Assembly: GCA_041490445.1 (NCBI GenBank)
Contig: JBGPTF010000007.1
Span: 62,001 to 126,000, forward strand
Reading direction: 5' to 3'
From: JBGPTF01 sp041490445
Lineage (GTDB): Bacteria > Acidobacteriota > Terriglobia > Acidiferrales > UBA7541
DNA length: 64,000 nucleotides
The notes beneath the pieces were generated by a model that made no database searches, was not told where the DNA came from, and worked only from the letters and a program-made list of their open reading frames with translations. The position numbers and the translations under genes are program-made. Shown piece after piece: positions 33,557-42,596 of the stretch (its first letter is position 1; every line of letters starts with the position of its first letter).

Positions 33557-35068
33557 ATGAAGCCACGGAGTCCGTTGATCGGCACGGAGCTCCCGAGAGA
33601 CCGGCCTGAAGAAAAGGTTCCATCCCGCTCAATCTTCTCTGCAAGAGTGCGGGATGGCCTGTTTCTCGGGGGCCTGACGGCTGGGGCGATTCTCGTGCAC
33701 GGCTACCACTATTGCATCGAGGACATGGCCCACTACCTGCCTGCCATCAAGAAGCTCCTCGATCCGGCATTGTATCCCTACGACGCAAGCTTTTTTCTGC
33801 TCTTCATCCAGGGAACCATCTTCCACAGTTCCGTGGCGGAATCTGCACGGCTTACGCACCTGCCGCTCGTGTGGTTGATTTTCCTCTGGCACGTGGCCAG
33901 CATTTTTCTGGTGCTGCTCGGATGCCTCATGGTCAGCCGCCGGTGCTTTCACGAGCCGGCAGCACAATGGTCGGCGGTCGCCCTGGTGGCTGCGCTGCTG
34001 ACACTATCCGTCGCGGGCACCGCGCTTTTCATGATCGATCAGCACCTGCACCCGCGTTCTCTCGCCACTGCGTTTTTGCTGTTTGCCTTGTTCGCCACGC
34101 TCGACAGGCGCCCCCTCGCGCTGCTCTGGCTGTTCCTGGCTGGCCTTTTCCACCCGACGATGGCGATGTATGGAGCCGTCCATCTCGCGTTTCAGGCATG
34201 GGTTTCCCCGCTCCCTCAGGCGGCCGCGCTCATCCCCTCAACTCCGTTGACGGCCCCTGCAAACCCCATCTGGCAGGCAGTGTTACTGCGCCGACGATAC
34301 CCCTATCCATTCTTGTGGACCTGGTACGAATGGCTGGGCGCTTTCGCGCCCATCGCGATCCTCTTCGGGTATGCGCGGATCGGACGAAGGGCCGGCTCGC
34401 CGATGATGGCTCACGTCAGCCGGAGACTGGCCGAAGCGACAACCTTCGGAGTGCTAGTCGCTGTGGTTGCCACGAGCCTGCCGGGATCGCTGGCGCGATT
34501 TGAGCCGATGCGAATTCTACACCTCACGTATCTGCTCTTCATCCTCTTGACCGGCGGATTGCTGGGCCGGTATGTTTTGCAATCCCATCCGCTCCGATGG
34601 GCAATCCTCTTCGTGCCGCTTTGCGCGGGCATGTTTTATGTCCAGCGGGCGGAGTTTTCCGGCAACGCGCATATCGACTGGCCCGGGCGTGCCGCAACGA
34701 ATCCATGGGTCGAGGCCTTCGACTGGGTCCGGCAGAACACGCCTCGCGATGCGCTCTTTGCTCTCGATCCGAAGTACATGGAACGCCCCGGCGAAGGCTT
34801 CCAGGGCTTTCGCGGACTTGCGGAACGCAGCATGCTCGCGGACGGCACGAAAGATCCTCCGGTGGCGTTCCCCGATCTCGCCTACCAGTGGAGACTTGAG
34901 GTTGCGGGCCGGGAGAAGTGGAACCATTTTGGCCCGGCGGACTTCGCGCGCCTGCGGAAACTCTATGGAGTTACGTGGGTGGTCGTGGAAACGCCGGGCA
35001 TGGCAGGACTCGATTGCCCGTATCAGAACCGCACAGTGGCGGTGTGCCGGGCACCCGAGCCGCGCTAA
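33557..35068 (+). CDS. polytopic membrane protein of unknown function
   Basis: 503 aa with about 8-10 membrane segments and a C-terminal soluble stretch. Features: an early VHGYHYCIEDMAHYLPAIKK loop with acidic and aromatic residues, MIDQHLHPRSLATAFLLFAL and LAGLFHPTMAMYGAVHL (two His-rich loop motifs), and a C-terminal FDWVRQNTPRDALFALDP segment as seen in GT-C-like membrane proteins. Catalytic activity is not demonstrable. It is convergent with the TPR gene, with the last bases of the two genes overlapping by 4 bp. Confidence 0.65.
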   Translation: MKPRSPLIGTELPRDRPEEKVPSRSIFSARVRDGLFLGGLTAGAILVHGYHYCIEDMAHYLPAIKKLLDPALYPYDASFFLLFIQGTIFHSSVAESARLTHLPLVWLIFLWHVASIFLVLLGCLMVSRRCFHEPAAQWSAVALVAALLTLSVAGTALFMIDQHLHPRSLATAFLLFALFATLDRRPLALLWLFLAGLFHPTMAMYGAVHLAFQAWVSPLPQAAALIPSTPLTAPANPIWQAVLLRRRYPYPFLWTWYEWLGAFAPIAILFGYARIGRRAGSPMMAHVSRRLAEATTFGVLVAVVATSLPGSLARFEPMRILHLTYLLFILLTGGLLGRYVLQSHPLRWAILFVPLCAGMFYVQRAEFSGNAHIDWPGRAATNPWVEAFDWVRQNTPRDALFALDPKYMERPGEGFQGFRGLAERSMLADGTKDPPVAFPDLAYQWRLEVAGREKWNHFGPADFARLRKLYGVTWVVVETPGMAGLDCPYQNRTVAVCRAPEPR

Positions 35069-36057
35069 CGCCCGGAATTCTCGAGATTCTTCAGCCGGTC
35101 GCGCGCGCTCTTGCGGCCCGGATCGATTTGGATCGCGGCGCGATACTGCTCCGCCGCTTGCACGCGGCGGCCCTGCTTTTCGTACAACTGCCCGAGCCAT
35201 TCCCGCGCGGCGGCATGGGACGGCCAGTCGCTGCGTTCCGGCGTGCTGGCGATGAACGACTTCAGATATTGCTCGCCCTCATTGAGATTCGTTCCTGCAA
35301 GGATCTCCGCGACGCCGCGATAATACGCGAGGCGCGGCTCGGACGGATTCACCTGCGCGGCGGCTTCGATGGCAGAGCGCAGCCTGGTCACATCTTTCTG
35401 GTTGATGTAGAAACCTGAGACTTCCAGGTAAGAATCGGCGTTGTGCGGTTTCAGTTGGAATACCCAGCGGTATTCCTCTTCGACCAAATCCGTCTTTTTC
35501 GCGTCGCGCCAGTACTCCGCTTTGGCCAGGTGGCCTGCGACGGCGTCCTTTGCCGCGATGGCATTCACCTGTTCCATGGCCCTGTCCCGGCTTCCGCCGA
35601 GGATCCAGGGGGCTTCGAGGTAAAACTCCTCGAGATCGCGGCGCGCCGAAATGTTCTCCGGGTCCAGGCGGACCGCCTCCTCGAATTCCTTTTTGGTTTT
35701 TCGGGCCAGAAAGAAGCTTCGCTCGCGGTCGGCCTTGCTGCCGTAGGAGCGGCCAAGCCACTGGTGATAAACCGAATTTTGCGGTGCCAGGCGGGTGGCC
35801 TGCTCGGCCTGCGTCACCGCGTTGTCGTAATCACGCAACTCGTAATAGGAGCGCGCCATCCAAAAATAGGCCGGCGCTTCACCGTGGTTCTTTGCGAGGA
35901 TGCCCTGGAGTGTGCCGATCGCTGCGGTGTAGTCGCCGGCGTCGAACTGGCGCTGCGCGATGGCGAGTGGACCGTTCGAATCCTGCAGGGCCCCTGCGGC
36001 AGGCAGAAGGGTGAGTAGAACCAGGAAGGAGAAGGCGAGTTGGAGCGCGCGGCGCAC
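35065..36057 (-). CDS. exported TPR-repeat protein
   Basis: 330 aa. Signal peptide (ALQLAFSFLVLLTLLPAAGA) followed by at least six tetratricopeptide helices: AIAQRQFDAGDYTAAIGTL, APAYFWMARSYYELRDYDNA, EEAVRLDPENISARRDLEEF, EYRWVFQLKPHNADSYLEVS and the final REWLGQLYEKQGRRVQAAEQ. Probably a periplasmic scaffold. The start chosen is GTG at 36057, which has GGAGGG six bases upstream lying across the end of the HlyD gene; the longer ATG version would place the signal peptide internally. Gap to hlyD 13 bp, so co-transcription is likely. Confidence 0.8.
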   Translation of the reverse strand: MRRALQLAFSFLVLLTLLPAAGALQDSNGPLAIAQRQFDAGDYTAAIGTLQGILAKNHGEAPAYFWMARSYYELRDYDNAVTQAEQATRLAPQNSVYHQWLGRSYGSKADRERSFFLARKTKKEFEEAVRLDPENISARRDLEEFYLEAPWILGGSRDRAMEQVNAIAAKDAVAGHLAKAEYWRDAKKTDLVEEEYRWVFQLKPHNADSYLEVSGFYINQKDVTRLRSAIEAAAQVNPSEPRLAYYRGVAEILAGTNLNEGEQYLKSFIASTPERSDWPSHAAAREWLGQLYEKQGRRVQAAEQYRAAIQIDPGRKSARDRLKNLENSGR

Positions 36058-36070
36058 TAGCGGCCCTCCG

Positions 36071-37303
36071 TCATTTTGATTCGACTGCGCGCACTTCCTT
36101 GCCATCCTTTAATTCCAAATCGCCCAGCAGGGCGACGACGTCTCCCTGGGCGAGGCCCGAGAGAACTTCATACTTCGTCGCGCTGGCGATTCCGACGGTG
36201 ATCTCGCGCTGGTGCAGGCGGTTGTCCTGCACCACGAAGGCGTAACGGTGCGGGCCATCGGTCCGAACTGCGGCGCGAGGAACCACCAGCGCGCTATTTT
36301 TCTCCTTGACCCGGATGCGCACGTTGACGTTGGTATTGGGGAGAAGCTCCAGCCGGGAGTTGTCCACCGAGCACAAGACTTCACCGACGCTGCGGGTGCC
36401 GCGCGCGATTACCTGTTTGGGTATCAGCTCGGTCTGCCCTTTCCAGACGCGGCTGGGCATGGCATCCCAGGTGATTTCGATTGCCTGGCCCGGCGCCAGC
36501 CAGCCCAGGTCGGGTTCATCCACGAAAGCGCGGACGCGCAGTTTGTGGAGGTCGGCCATCTCGGCCAGCACGTCGCCCACCTTGACGTAATCGCCCGTAT
36601 GCACCGGCAAATTGTACAGGGTGCCATCCACCGGCGACGTCACGGCCGCCGAGCGGACTTTCTGGTCGAGCGAGCGGGTATCCGCGGTGGCCTGCTGGAC
36701 GCGCAGGCCGGCGCGCTCCGCATCGAGCGAGGAGCGCCGCGACAGGTCCTGCCTTTTCTGCTGCAGCACTTGCCAATCGGATTGCGCGCTCGCCAGCGCC
36801 AGGCGGTTCTGCTCGAGTTCTTCCTGCGTAGCCGCCTGCTTCGCGACGAGTTTTTCGAGCGCGTCGTTCTTTACTTGCAAGCTCTTCACCTGAGCCTGCG
36901 ACTTGCGCAGATCGCTTTCGAGCTTGGCGACCTCTTCGACGGTTCCGCCGGCACGGGCCGCGCGGAGGGATTCCTGCGCCGTCACCAGGGCTTCGCGAGC
37001 CTCGGCCAGCCGCGCGCGGGCGTCATCCGCATTGAGTGTCAGGACTACCTGACCACGGTGGACCGACTGACCTTCGGTGGCGGAGATTTTCTCAACGAAT
37101 GTGGCTATTTCGGCGTGGACGACATCGGGCTGGATGGGTTCCACTTTGCCGTTGCTGGAGATGCCAGCTTCGAGGCTTTCCCGCACGACCCGGGCTGTTT
37201 GTACCTCTGGCACCTGCCCGCGGCCGGCCAAGCCGACGATCACGAGCAGCAGGACGGCGGTCCCCACGCCCAAACCAACCCATCGTCTCTGCAAATTTGC
37301 CAT
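36071..37303 (-). CDS. HlyD/MacA-type periplasmic adaptor
   Basis: 410 aa membrane-fusion protein: N-terminal anchor (GLGVGTAVLLLVIVGLAG), a lipoyl half (GISSNGKVEPIQPDVVHAEI), a long coiled coil (about 85-190) and the second lipoyl half (SAAVTSPVDGTLYNLPVHTG), then beta barrel (VRAFVDEPDLGWLAPGQAIE) and membrane-proximal domain (VVPRAAVRTDGPHRYAFVVQ). It bridges an inner-membrane pump to TolC. The MacB-like permease and TolC genes are the likely partners, though other genes separate them. Confidence 0.88.
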   Translation of the reverse strand: MANLQRRWVGLGVGTAVLLLVIVGLAGRGQVPEVQTARVVRESLEAGISSNGKVEPIQPDVVHAEIATFVEKISATEGQSVHRGQVVLTLNADDARARLAEAREALVTAQESLRAARAGGTVEEVAKLESDLRKSQAQVKSLQVKNDALEKLVAKQAATQEELEQNRLALASAQSDWQVLQQKRQDLSRRSSLDAERAGLRVQQATADTRSLDQKVRSAAVTSPVDGTLYNLPVHTGDYVKVGDVLAEMADLHKLRVRAFVDEPDLGWLAPGQAIEITWDAMPSRVWKGQTELIPKQVIARGTRSVGEVLCSVDNSRLELLPNTNVNVRIRVKEKNSALVVPRAAVRTDGPHRYAFVVQDNRLHQREITVGIASATKYEVLSGLAQGDVVALLGDLELKDGKEVRAVESK

Positions 37304-37426
37304 TTACGGTTGTTCCGCCTGCGCGAGGGGCCGTAATGGACATTGTATCAGACCCCTTCGCGACTTGCCTATGCTGCCGGCGCGCCTTGCGACAAAGTGT
37401 CTATTGGGAGGATGCTAGACTCCGGC

Positions 37427-37774
37427 ATGGGGATGCTAACTGTTTTTGTGATTGCGCGGGACTGGAATTTGCGCGCCAGTGTGCGCGCGGAACTACGGGA
37501 GAGAGGGATCGAGGCCCTGGGTATGGAGACATTTGACGAGGCCGGGGAGGCACTCGCCGCCGGACAAGCACCTGCGGCGATCGTTTTTGAGCCCGGCGCC
37601 GAAGGAAGCGGCGCGGCAGCGCTGAGATTGCTCGCCAAGCGAGTGCCGGTGGTGGTCGTCGCATCGCGCAGCGATCCCGTCGAGATCGAAGCAGCGGCCA
37701 TCCTCTACCGGCCGGTGCGTGTGGGTGACGTGGTCACGCGCGTCATCGAACTCCTGCAAGGACGGCCCGCGTAG
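37427..37774 (+). CDS. degenerate response-regulator receiver-like protein
   Basis: 115 aa with a receiver-like alternation: MLTVFVIARDWNLRASVRAE, ALAAGQAPAAIVFEPGAEGS, RVPVVVVASRSD and AAAILYRPVRVGDVVTRVIE. The phosphoacceptor Asp position appears as Glu (VFEPG) and the conserved Lys after the fourth strand is not evident (ILYRP), so it is probably not phosphorylated. It may act as a constitutive or protein-binding pseudo-receiver. Starts at 37427 or 37433 are equally plausible; a longer frame to 37343 lacks support. No kinase is adjacent. Confidence 0.55.
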   Translation: MGMLTVFVIARDWNLRASVRAELRERGIEALGMETFDEAGEALAAGQAPAAIVFEPGAEGSGAAALRLLAKRVPVVVVASRSDPVEIEAAAILYRPVRVGDVVTRVIELLQGRPA

Positions 37775-37818
37775 GAAGGCGGCGAATCTGGCGCGCCGGT
37801 TCGTGGTAGAATTCGCCC

Positions 37819-37977
37819 ATGAGCGAGACGACGCAAGTACCAACCCCCGCCGAGGCGCAAACGAAGCAGGACGACAGGCCGAAGATTCACCGGGTCTGCA
37901 CGACTTGCAATAACATGTTCGAAGTCACCATGGATAAATTCGAAACGAAAATCTGCCCGAATTGCCATAAGGGCTGA
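37819..37977 (+). CDS. small zinc-ribbon protein
   Basis: 52 aa beginning MSETTQVPTPAEAQTKQ, then VCTTCNNMFEVTMDKF and ICPNCHKG at the end. The two CxxC pairs (Cys27/Cys30 and Cys46/Cys49) form a zinc ribbon. The start is supported by the intact frame from the ATG to the TGA. Small proteins of this type are often regulators or assembly factors; function is unknown. It lies between the pseudo-receiver and yjbQ on the same strand. Confidence 0.6.
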   Translation: MSETTQVPTPAEAQTKQDDRPKIHRVCTTCNNMFEVTMDKFETKICPNCHKG

Positions 37978-38153
37978 GCCGATCCCCCCGCACGCGGTGT
38001 CCAAACCTGAAGTGGCGCCCTTGCGGCGGTCCATAATCTTCTCCGCGCATCTGCTTCTGGCGCGGCCCATTTCTCCGCCACAGTGTGGAATTCAATTTTG
38101 GGAACAGTTTGGCTACAATGGCGGCGCCAGAATGCGAATTCTGAGGAGACGTC

Positions 38154-38567
38154 ATGCAGATCTACAACGAGCAAATCATGCTGCAGACCAAGAAGCCGCG
38201 GGAAATCATCAACGTCACTCCCCAGATCAAGGCGGCGTTGGAGAAGAGCGGTTTCGCGGACGGACTGATCGTGGTCACCGCCCTGCATTCCAATAGCGCC
38301 ATCTTCGTGAACGACGAAGAGCCCGGCTTGCTCGAAGATATTGAAAGCTGGCTGGACAAGCTGGCGCCGATCCGCGACGGTTACAAGCACAAGGGCCATT
38401 TCGAGAGCAATGCCGGGGTGCACCTACAGGCCCTGCTGCTGAACCATCAGGCGATCGTCGCCTTCTCCGAGAAGCGGCTCGACCTGGGCCCGTGGCAGCA
38501 CGTGCTCTACGCCGATCTCGATGGCCTGCGGCCGAAGCGCGTCGCCGTGAAAGTCATTGGACAGTGA
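38154..38567 (+). CDS. yjbQ: YjbQ-family (UPF0047) protein
   Basis: 137 aa. It matches the YjbQ family: VTALHSNSAIFVNDEEPGLL, HFESNAGVHLQALLLNHQ, LDLGPWQHVLYADLDGLRPK and the final VKVIGQ, including conserved histidines and acidic residues around the active-site pocket. Members have been reported to have a weak thiamine-phosphate synthase activity, but the physiological role is unsettled. Ribosome site GAGGAGAC is directly upstream, and TACAAT at 38114 is a possible -10 box. Confidence 0.9.
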   Translation: MQIYNEQIMLQTKKPREIINVTPQIKAALEKSGFADGLIVVTALHSNSAIFVNDEEPGLLEDIESWLDKLAPIRDGYKHKGHFESNAGVHLQALLLNHQAIVAFSEKRLDLGPWQHVLYADLDGLRPKRVAVKVIGQ

Positions 38568-38682
38568 ATCGGGCTCGCTCTCTCCCAGGCGCGCAACCAG
38601 GAGCACCGGGCTGTAATATTTATCGTCATTCCCGCGTAGGAGGGATTGGAGCGGCTTCGCATCGAGAAGCCTCCGGGGACTT

Positions 38683-39420
38683 ATGATCGAAGCGCTAGCG
38701 CTGGGAAAGATCTTCCAGGACAAGAAGCGCGGGGAAGTTCGCGCCGTGGACGGCGTCAGTTTCCGCTGCGAGCCGGGACAGATTTACGGACTGCTCGGCG
38801 CAAACGGCGCGGGCAAGACGACGACCCTCCGCATCCTCGCGACCATTCTGCAACCGACATCCGGTTCGGCGAAGATCGCCGGATACGACGTCGTCCGCCA
38901 GGCGCAGGACGTGCGCCGCAATGTCGGGTTCCTCTCGACGGCGACGGCGCTCTATGGCCGGCTGACCGCCCGGGAAACGGTGGAATACTTCGGCCGCCTC
39001 TATGGAATGCCGGAGGATGTGCTCCGCCGCCGGATCGACGCGCTCCTCGACCGGCTCGAGATGAACGAGTTCCGCGACCGCCGGTGCGACAAGCTCTCCA
39101 CCGGCATGAAGCAAAAAGTTTCGATCGCGCGCACGCTGGTCCATGATCCGCCGGTGATGATCTTCGACGAGCCGACGATCGGGCTGGACGTCATGATGGC
39201 GCGCACGATTGTGGGATTCATCCGCGACTGCCGCTCGCAGGGAAAGACCGTGATTTTCTCGACGCACGTGATGAGCGAAGCGGAAAAGCTGTGCGACCGG
39301 ATCGGCATCATCCACGGCGGCCGCCTGCTGGCGGAAGGCAGCCTGGCCGAGCTGCGGCAGCGTTACCAGCAAAACGACCTCGAAGAGATTTTTGTGCGCG
39401 TTGCGGAGGGTGGCCAATGA
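38683..39420 (+). CDS. ABC transporter ATP-binding protein (NatA-like)
   Basis: 245 aa. Walker A GANGAGKTTT, signature LSTGMKQKVSIART, Walker B VMIFDEPTIGLD and the switch His in VIFSTHVMSEAE are all intact. NatA-type proteins drive export of Na+ or small molecules with an ABC-2 permease. The stop overlaps the start of the permease gene downstream (ATGA), so they form a pair. Confidence 0.93.
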   Translation: MIEALALGKIFQDKKRGEVRAVDGVSFRCEPGQIYGLLGANGAGKTTTLRILATILQPTSGSAKIAGYDVVRQAQDVRRNVGFLSTATALYGRLTARETVEYFGRLYGMPEDVLRRRIDALLDRLEMNEFRDRRCDKLSTGMKQKVSIARTLVHDPPVMIFDEPTIGLDVMMARTIVGFIRDCRSQGKTVIFSTHVMSEAEKLCDRIGIIHGGRLLAEGSLAELRQRYQQNDLEEIFVRVAEGGQ

Positions 39421-40625
39421 GCTGGCGCGAAACCGCCATCGTGTATCGCAAGGAACTGATTGATTCGCTGCGCGACCGGCGCACGGTGATTTCCATGATC
39501 GTGATCCCGGTGCTGGCGATGCCGCTGCTCACGGTCGGCCTGGGCTATCTCTCCTTCACGCTGCTGAACCGGGCCAAGCGGGAGACGTCGAAGATTATGG
39601 TGCTGGGCGGCGCGGATTCACCGAACGTCCTGGCCGCCCTGCGGAACGTGGACAAGATCGAGGTCGTCCCCTCAAGCCCGGATTACGTCGAGCAAATCAC
39701 GAACAAGCAGATTCGCGCCGCAGTGGAAATATCACCGGGATTCGAAGCGGCACTCGCGGGCAGCGAAACGCCCACGGTCCAGATTGATTACTACGAGGGG
39801 GAAACGCGCTCGGGGATCGCTGTGCAGCGCCTGACGGCGTTTTTCAGCGGGCTGCGAGAATCCACCGTGCGGACGCGGCTGGTGGCGCGCAACCTGCCGC
39901 CCGGCCTAGCGCAGCCGTTCGAGTTCGGACCGAAGAACGTCGTCTCGCCCGAGAAGGTCTTCGGCAACACGTTCGGCTCGATCATTCCGTATTTCGTCAT
40001 TCTGCTCTGCATGACCGGCGCGATGTATCCCGCCATGGATTTGACGGCCGGCGAAAAAGAGCGCGGCACGATGGAGACGATCCTGTGCAGCCCCGTCTCG
40101 CGCACCGATCTCGTTATCGGGAAGTTCCTGATGGTGCTGACGGCCTCGCTCGCCACCGCCGGGCTGGCCATGCTTTCGATGTCCGTGTCGCTGGTGTACG
40201 CCTTTCGCAGCAAGAGCGGCATGATGGGCGGAGGGACGAACGCGATGCAGTTCGCGATCCACCCGAAGACGGTGCTTGGCGTCTTCGGCATGATTCTCCC
40301 CATCGCCATGCTGCTGTCGCTGGCGATGCTCGCGATTTCTCTCTTCGCGAAAAGCTTTCGCGAAGCGCAGAGCTACCTCTCCCCGCTGACGATTGTGATC
40401 ATCTTTCCCGCGGTGATGTCCATGATGCCCGGCGTCGAACTGAACGCGAAGCTGGCGCTGATCCCGATCCTGAACACCAGCCTCGTCTGCAAGGAGATTA
40501 TCGCCGGCACGTATCACTGGAACTACATCCTGCTGATCTTTGCCTCCACCTGCGTCTATGCCCTGCTGGCGCTCGCCGCCGCCGTGCATCTGTTCAACCG
40601 GGAAGACGTGCTTTTCCGGGCATGA
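39417..40625 (+). CDS. ABC-2 permease (NatB-like)
   Basis: 402 aa. N-terminal MSWRETAIVYRKELIDSLRD with one helix (VISMIVIPVLAMPLLTVGLG), a large extracytoplasmic domain (about 45-210), and five C-terminal helices including IIPYFVILLCMTGAMYPAMD, the coupling motif GEKERGTMETILCSPVSR and LGVFGMILPIAMLLSLAMLA. The ATG at 39417 overlaps the ATPase stop. The two genes make one exporter; the substrate is unknown. Confidence 0.9.
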   Translation: MSWRETAIVYRKELIDSLRDRRTVISMIVIPVLAMPLLTVGLGYLSFTLLNRAKRETSKIMVLGGADSPNVLAALRNVDKIEVVPSSPDYVEQITNKQIRAAVEISPGFEAALAGSETPTVQIDYYEGETRSGIAVQRLTAFFSGLRESTVRTRLVARNLPPGLAQPFEFGPKNVVSPEKVFGNTFGSIIPYFVILLCMTGAMYPAMDLTAGEKERGTMETILCSPVSRTDLVIGKFLMVLTASLATAGLAMLSMSVSLVYAFRSKSGMMGGGTNAMQFAIHPKTVLGVFGMILPIAMLLSLAMLAISLFAKSFREAQSYLSPLTIVIIFPAVMSMMPGVELNAKLALIPILNTSLVCKEIIAGTYHWNYILLIFASTCVYALLALAAAVHLFNREDVLFRA

Positions 40626-40873
40626 GAACTTGAGGCAGGGCTGCAGGAAGATGCGGTATCCCATTTGCCTCTACAATCGTTGGGCCGGCAGCAATTCCTT
40701 GCCTCTCTGCGTCTCTGCTCCTCCACCGCCTGTTTTGTAGTGGTCTCATTTGCTCTTGAAAGTTGGCGGCGGCCTAGCCAGAATGGGCCGCAAAGTTAAC
40801 GTCTGGGCGATTCTGTCGGTTGCCGGTATTGAATCTCATTTGTGGGGAACGGACGAAGTCATAGGCAAGTGAA

Positions 40874-41509
40874 ATGAATAGCCGTGAGCGCAGAGGTCTA
40901 CGGCGTGAATTTATACGCCAAAAGAATTTACAAGAAGGTACAGTAGATAGATTTTCCCCAAAAGAATTAAAAGTGCCGAAACCTATGGTGCAAAGCACCT
41001 CCAAAACCAAGTGGTCTCGGAAATGGTTTGTTCTAAAAGTGATAGGATGGCTAGTGATGGGGCTTGCGACTTCTTTGGGAATCATAACTGGCTATTTCGC
41101 ATTAGTTTCCAAAGTTGTGATTACACAAACTGAGACACTCAATCCGAGTGATATTTTCTCGGCCCAGTTCGTCATTTCCAATGAAGGCCCGCTGCCGATC
41201 AACTCGGTTACTGTTAGCTGCGAACTTACTCGCGTAATATATGAAGACCCAAACATGCATTTCGGATGGAACGGCATCGACATTCCAGAATTGTCCCCGC
41301 GAATGAAAGTTGGGGAACGTGCGACCGTTCCATGTCCTCTTGGCAGATTCTTGAAATACAATAGTCCAGTTGTAGCGGCCGATATTCCCATATATGCAAG
41401 ATTCAGGCCCGATTTCGCTTGGGAACACAACGTTACGTACCGATTCATCACAATGACCGACTCTACTGGGCATCTTCATTGGTACCCGAAGCCTTCGGCT
41501 AGCAAATGA
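40874..41509 (+). CDS. AT-richer single-TM protein of unknown function
   Basis: 211 aa. A basic N-terminus (NSRERRGLRREFIRQKNL) precedes one membrane segment (VIGWLVMGLATSLGIITGYF, about residues 56-76). The outside part is beta-rich (SAQFVISNEGPLPINSVTVS, VPCPLGRFLKYNSPVVAADI), resembling a small immunoglobulin-like or surface domain. Base composition is clearly more AT-rich than the flanking transporter genes, hinting at recent transfer. I do not recognise the family. Confidence 0.55.
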   Translation: MNSRERRGLRREFIRQKNLQEGTVDRFSPKELKVPKPMVQSTSKTKWSRKWFVLKVIGWLVMGLATSLGIITGYFALVSKVVITQTETLNPSDIFSAQFVISNEGPLPINSVTVSCELTRVIYEDPNMHFGWNGIDIPELSPRMKVGERATVPCPLGRFLKYNSPVVAADIPIYARFRPDFAWEHNVTYRFITMTDSTGHLHWYPKPSASK

Positions 41510-41573
41510 CACCACTTCCGTCTTTTTCGGCTCCCCTGTTCACGAAATGAGTCGTGCTAGAATCTAATCCCGC

Positions 41574-42596
41574 ATGTCTCCCGAGCCGCTGATCTTCGTC
41601 AAAGAATTGTGCAAACACTTCCGCACGTTTCACCGTCGTGAGGGGGTCTGGGGCGGGATTCAAAACCTTTTTTTCCGCGACTATCGCACCGTCAAGGCGG
41701 TAGACAAGATCACATTCACGATCGACCGCGGCGAAATAGTGGGTTGCATCGGCCCGAACGGCGCGGGGAAATCCACGACCATCAAGATGCTCACCGGCAT
41801 CCTGGTGCCCACATCGGGCGAGTTGCGCGTGAACGGCTTCGTGCCTGCGAAGCAGCGGCGGCACTACGTGAAGACGATTGGCGTGGTCTTCGGCCAGCGC
41901 ACCCAGCTCTGGTGGGACATCGCCGTGATCGAATCGTTCAAACTGCTGCGGCGCATCTACGACGTCTCCGCGCGTGACTTCGATGAGCGGATGGAGCATT
42001 TCAACACCATCCTCGGCATCAATGATTACCTGCACACGCCGGTGCGCAAGCTTTCCCTTGGCGAGCGCATGCGCTGCGATCTGGCCGCGGCGCTGCTGCA
42101 CAATCCGCCGCTGCTCTTTCTCGACGAGCCGACGATCGGGCTCGACGTCGTGGCAAAGGACCACATCCGGAAGTTCCTTCGCGCGATCAACCGCGAGTTT
42201 CACACCACGATTCTTCTGACCACGCACGATCTCGACGACATCGAAGAGCTTTGCCGCCGGATCATGATCATTGACCACGGGCGGCTGCTCTACGACGGCC
42301 CGCTCGATCTGCTGAAACAAAAACTCCTGCGCACCAAGCAGATCAAGTTTGCGCTGAAAGACAGCAGCCAGATCGGCGGCGTGCAGGCCTTCGCGCGCGA
42401 CGGCCTCGAGATCGATCAGGTGGACGAGCTGACGTACCGCATCCGCTTCGACCGCGCCCGCGTTTCGACCGCCGACCTAGTCCGGCAAATTCTGGCGGGG
42501 GTCGAAGTGCGCGACCTGCTGATCGAAGACGAGCCGATCGAAGAAGTCGTCAAGCGCATCTATGCGGGCCAATCGTTGCGCGAGGTGATTGTGTGA
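41574..42596 (+). CDS. ABC transporter ATP-binding protein (ABC-2 exporter type)
   Basis: 340 aa. Walker A GPNGAGKST, signature LSLGERMRCD, Walker B LLFLDEPTIGLD and TTHDLDDIEEL are intact; a ~90-residue C-terminal extension follows the nucleotide-binding domain. Its stop overlaps the GTG start of the first permease in a GTGA. It works with the two PF06182-type permeases downstream. Confidence 0.93.
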   Translation: MSPEPLIFVKELCKHFRTFHRREGVWGGIQNLFFRDYRTVKAVDKITFTIDRGEIVGCIGPNGAGKSTTIKMLTGILVPTSGELRVNGFVPAKQRRHYVKTIGVVFGQRTQLWWDIAVIESFKLLRRIYDVSARDFDERMEHFNTILGINDYLHTPVRKLSLGERMRCDLAAALLHNPPLLFLDEPTIGLDVVAKDHIRKFLRAINREFHTTILLTTHDLDDIEELCRRIMIIDHGRLLYDGPLDLLKQKLLRTKQIKFALKDSSQIGGVQAFARDGLEIDQVDELTYRIRFDRARVSTADLVRQILAGVEVRDLLIEDEPIEEVVKRIYAGQSLREVIV

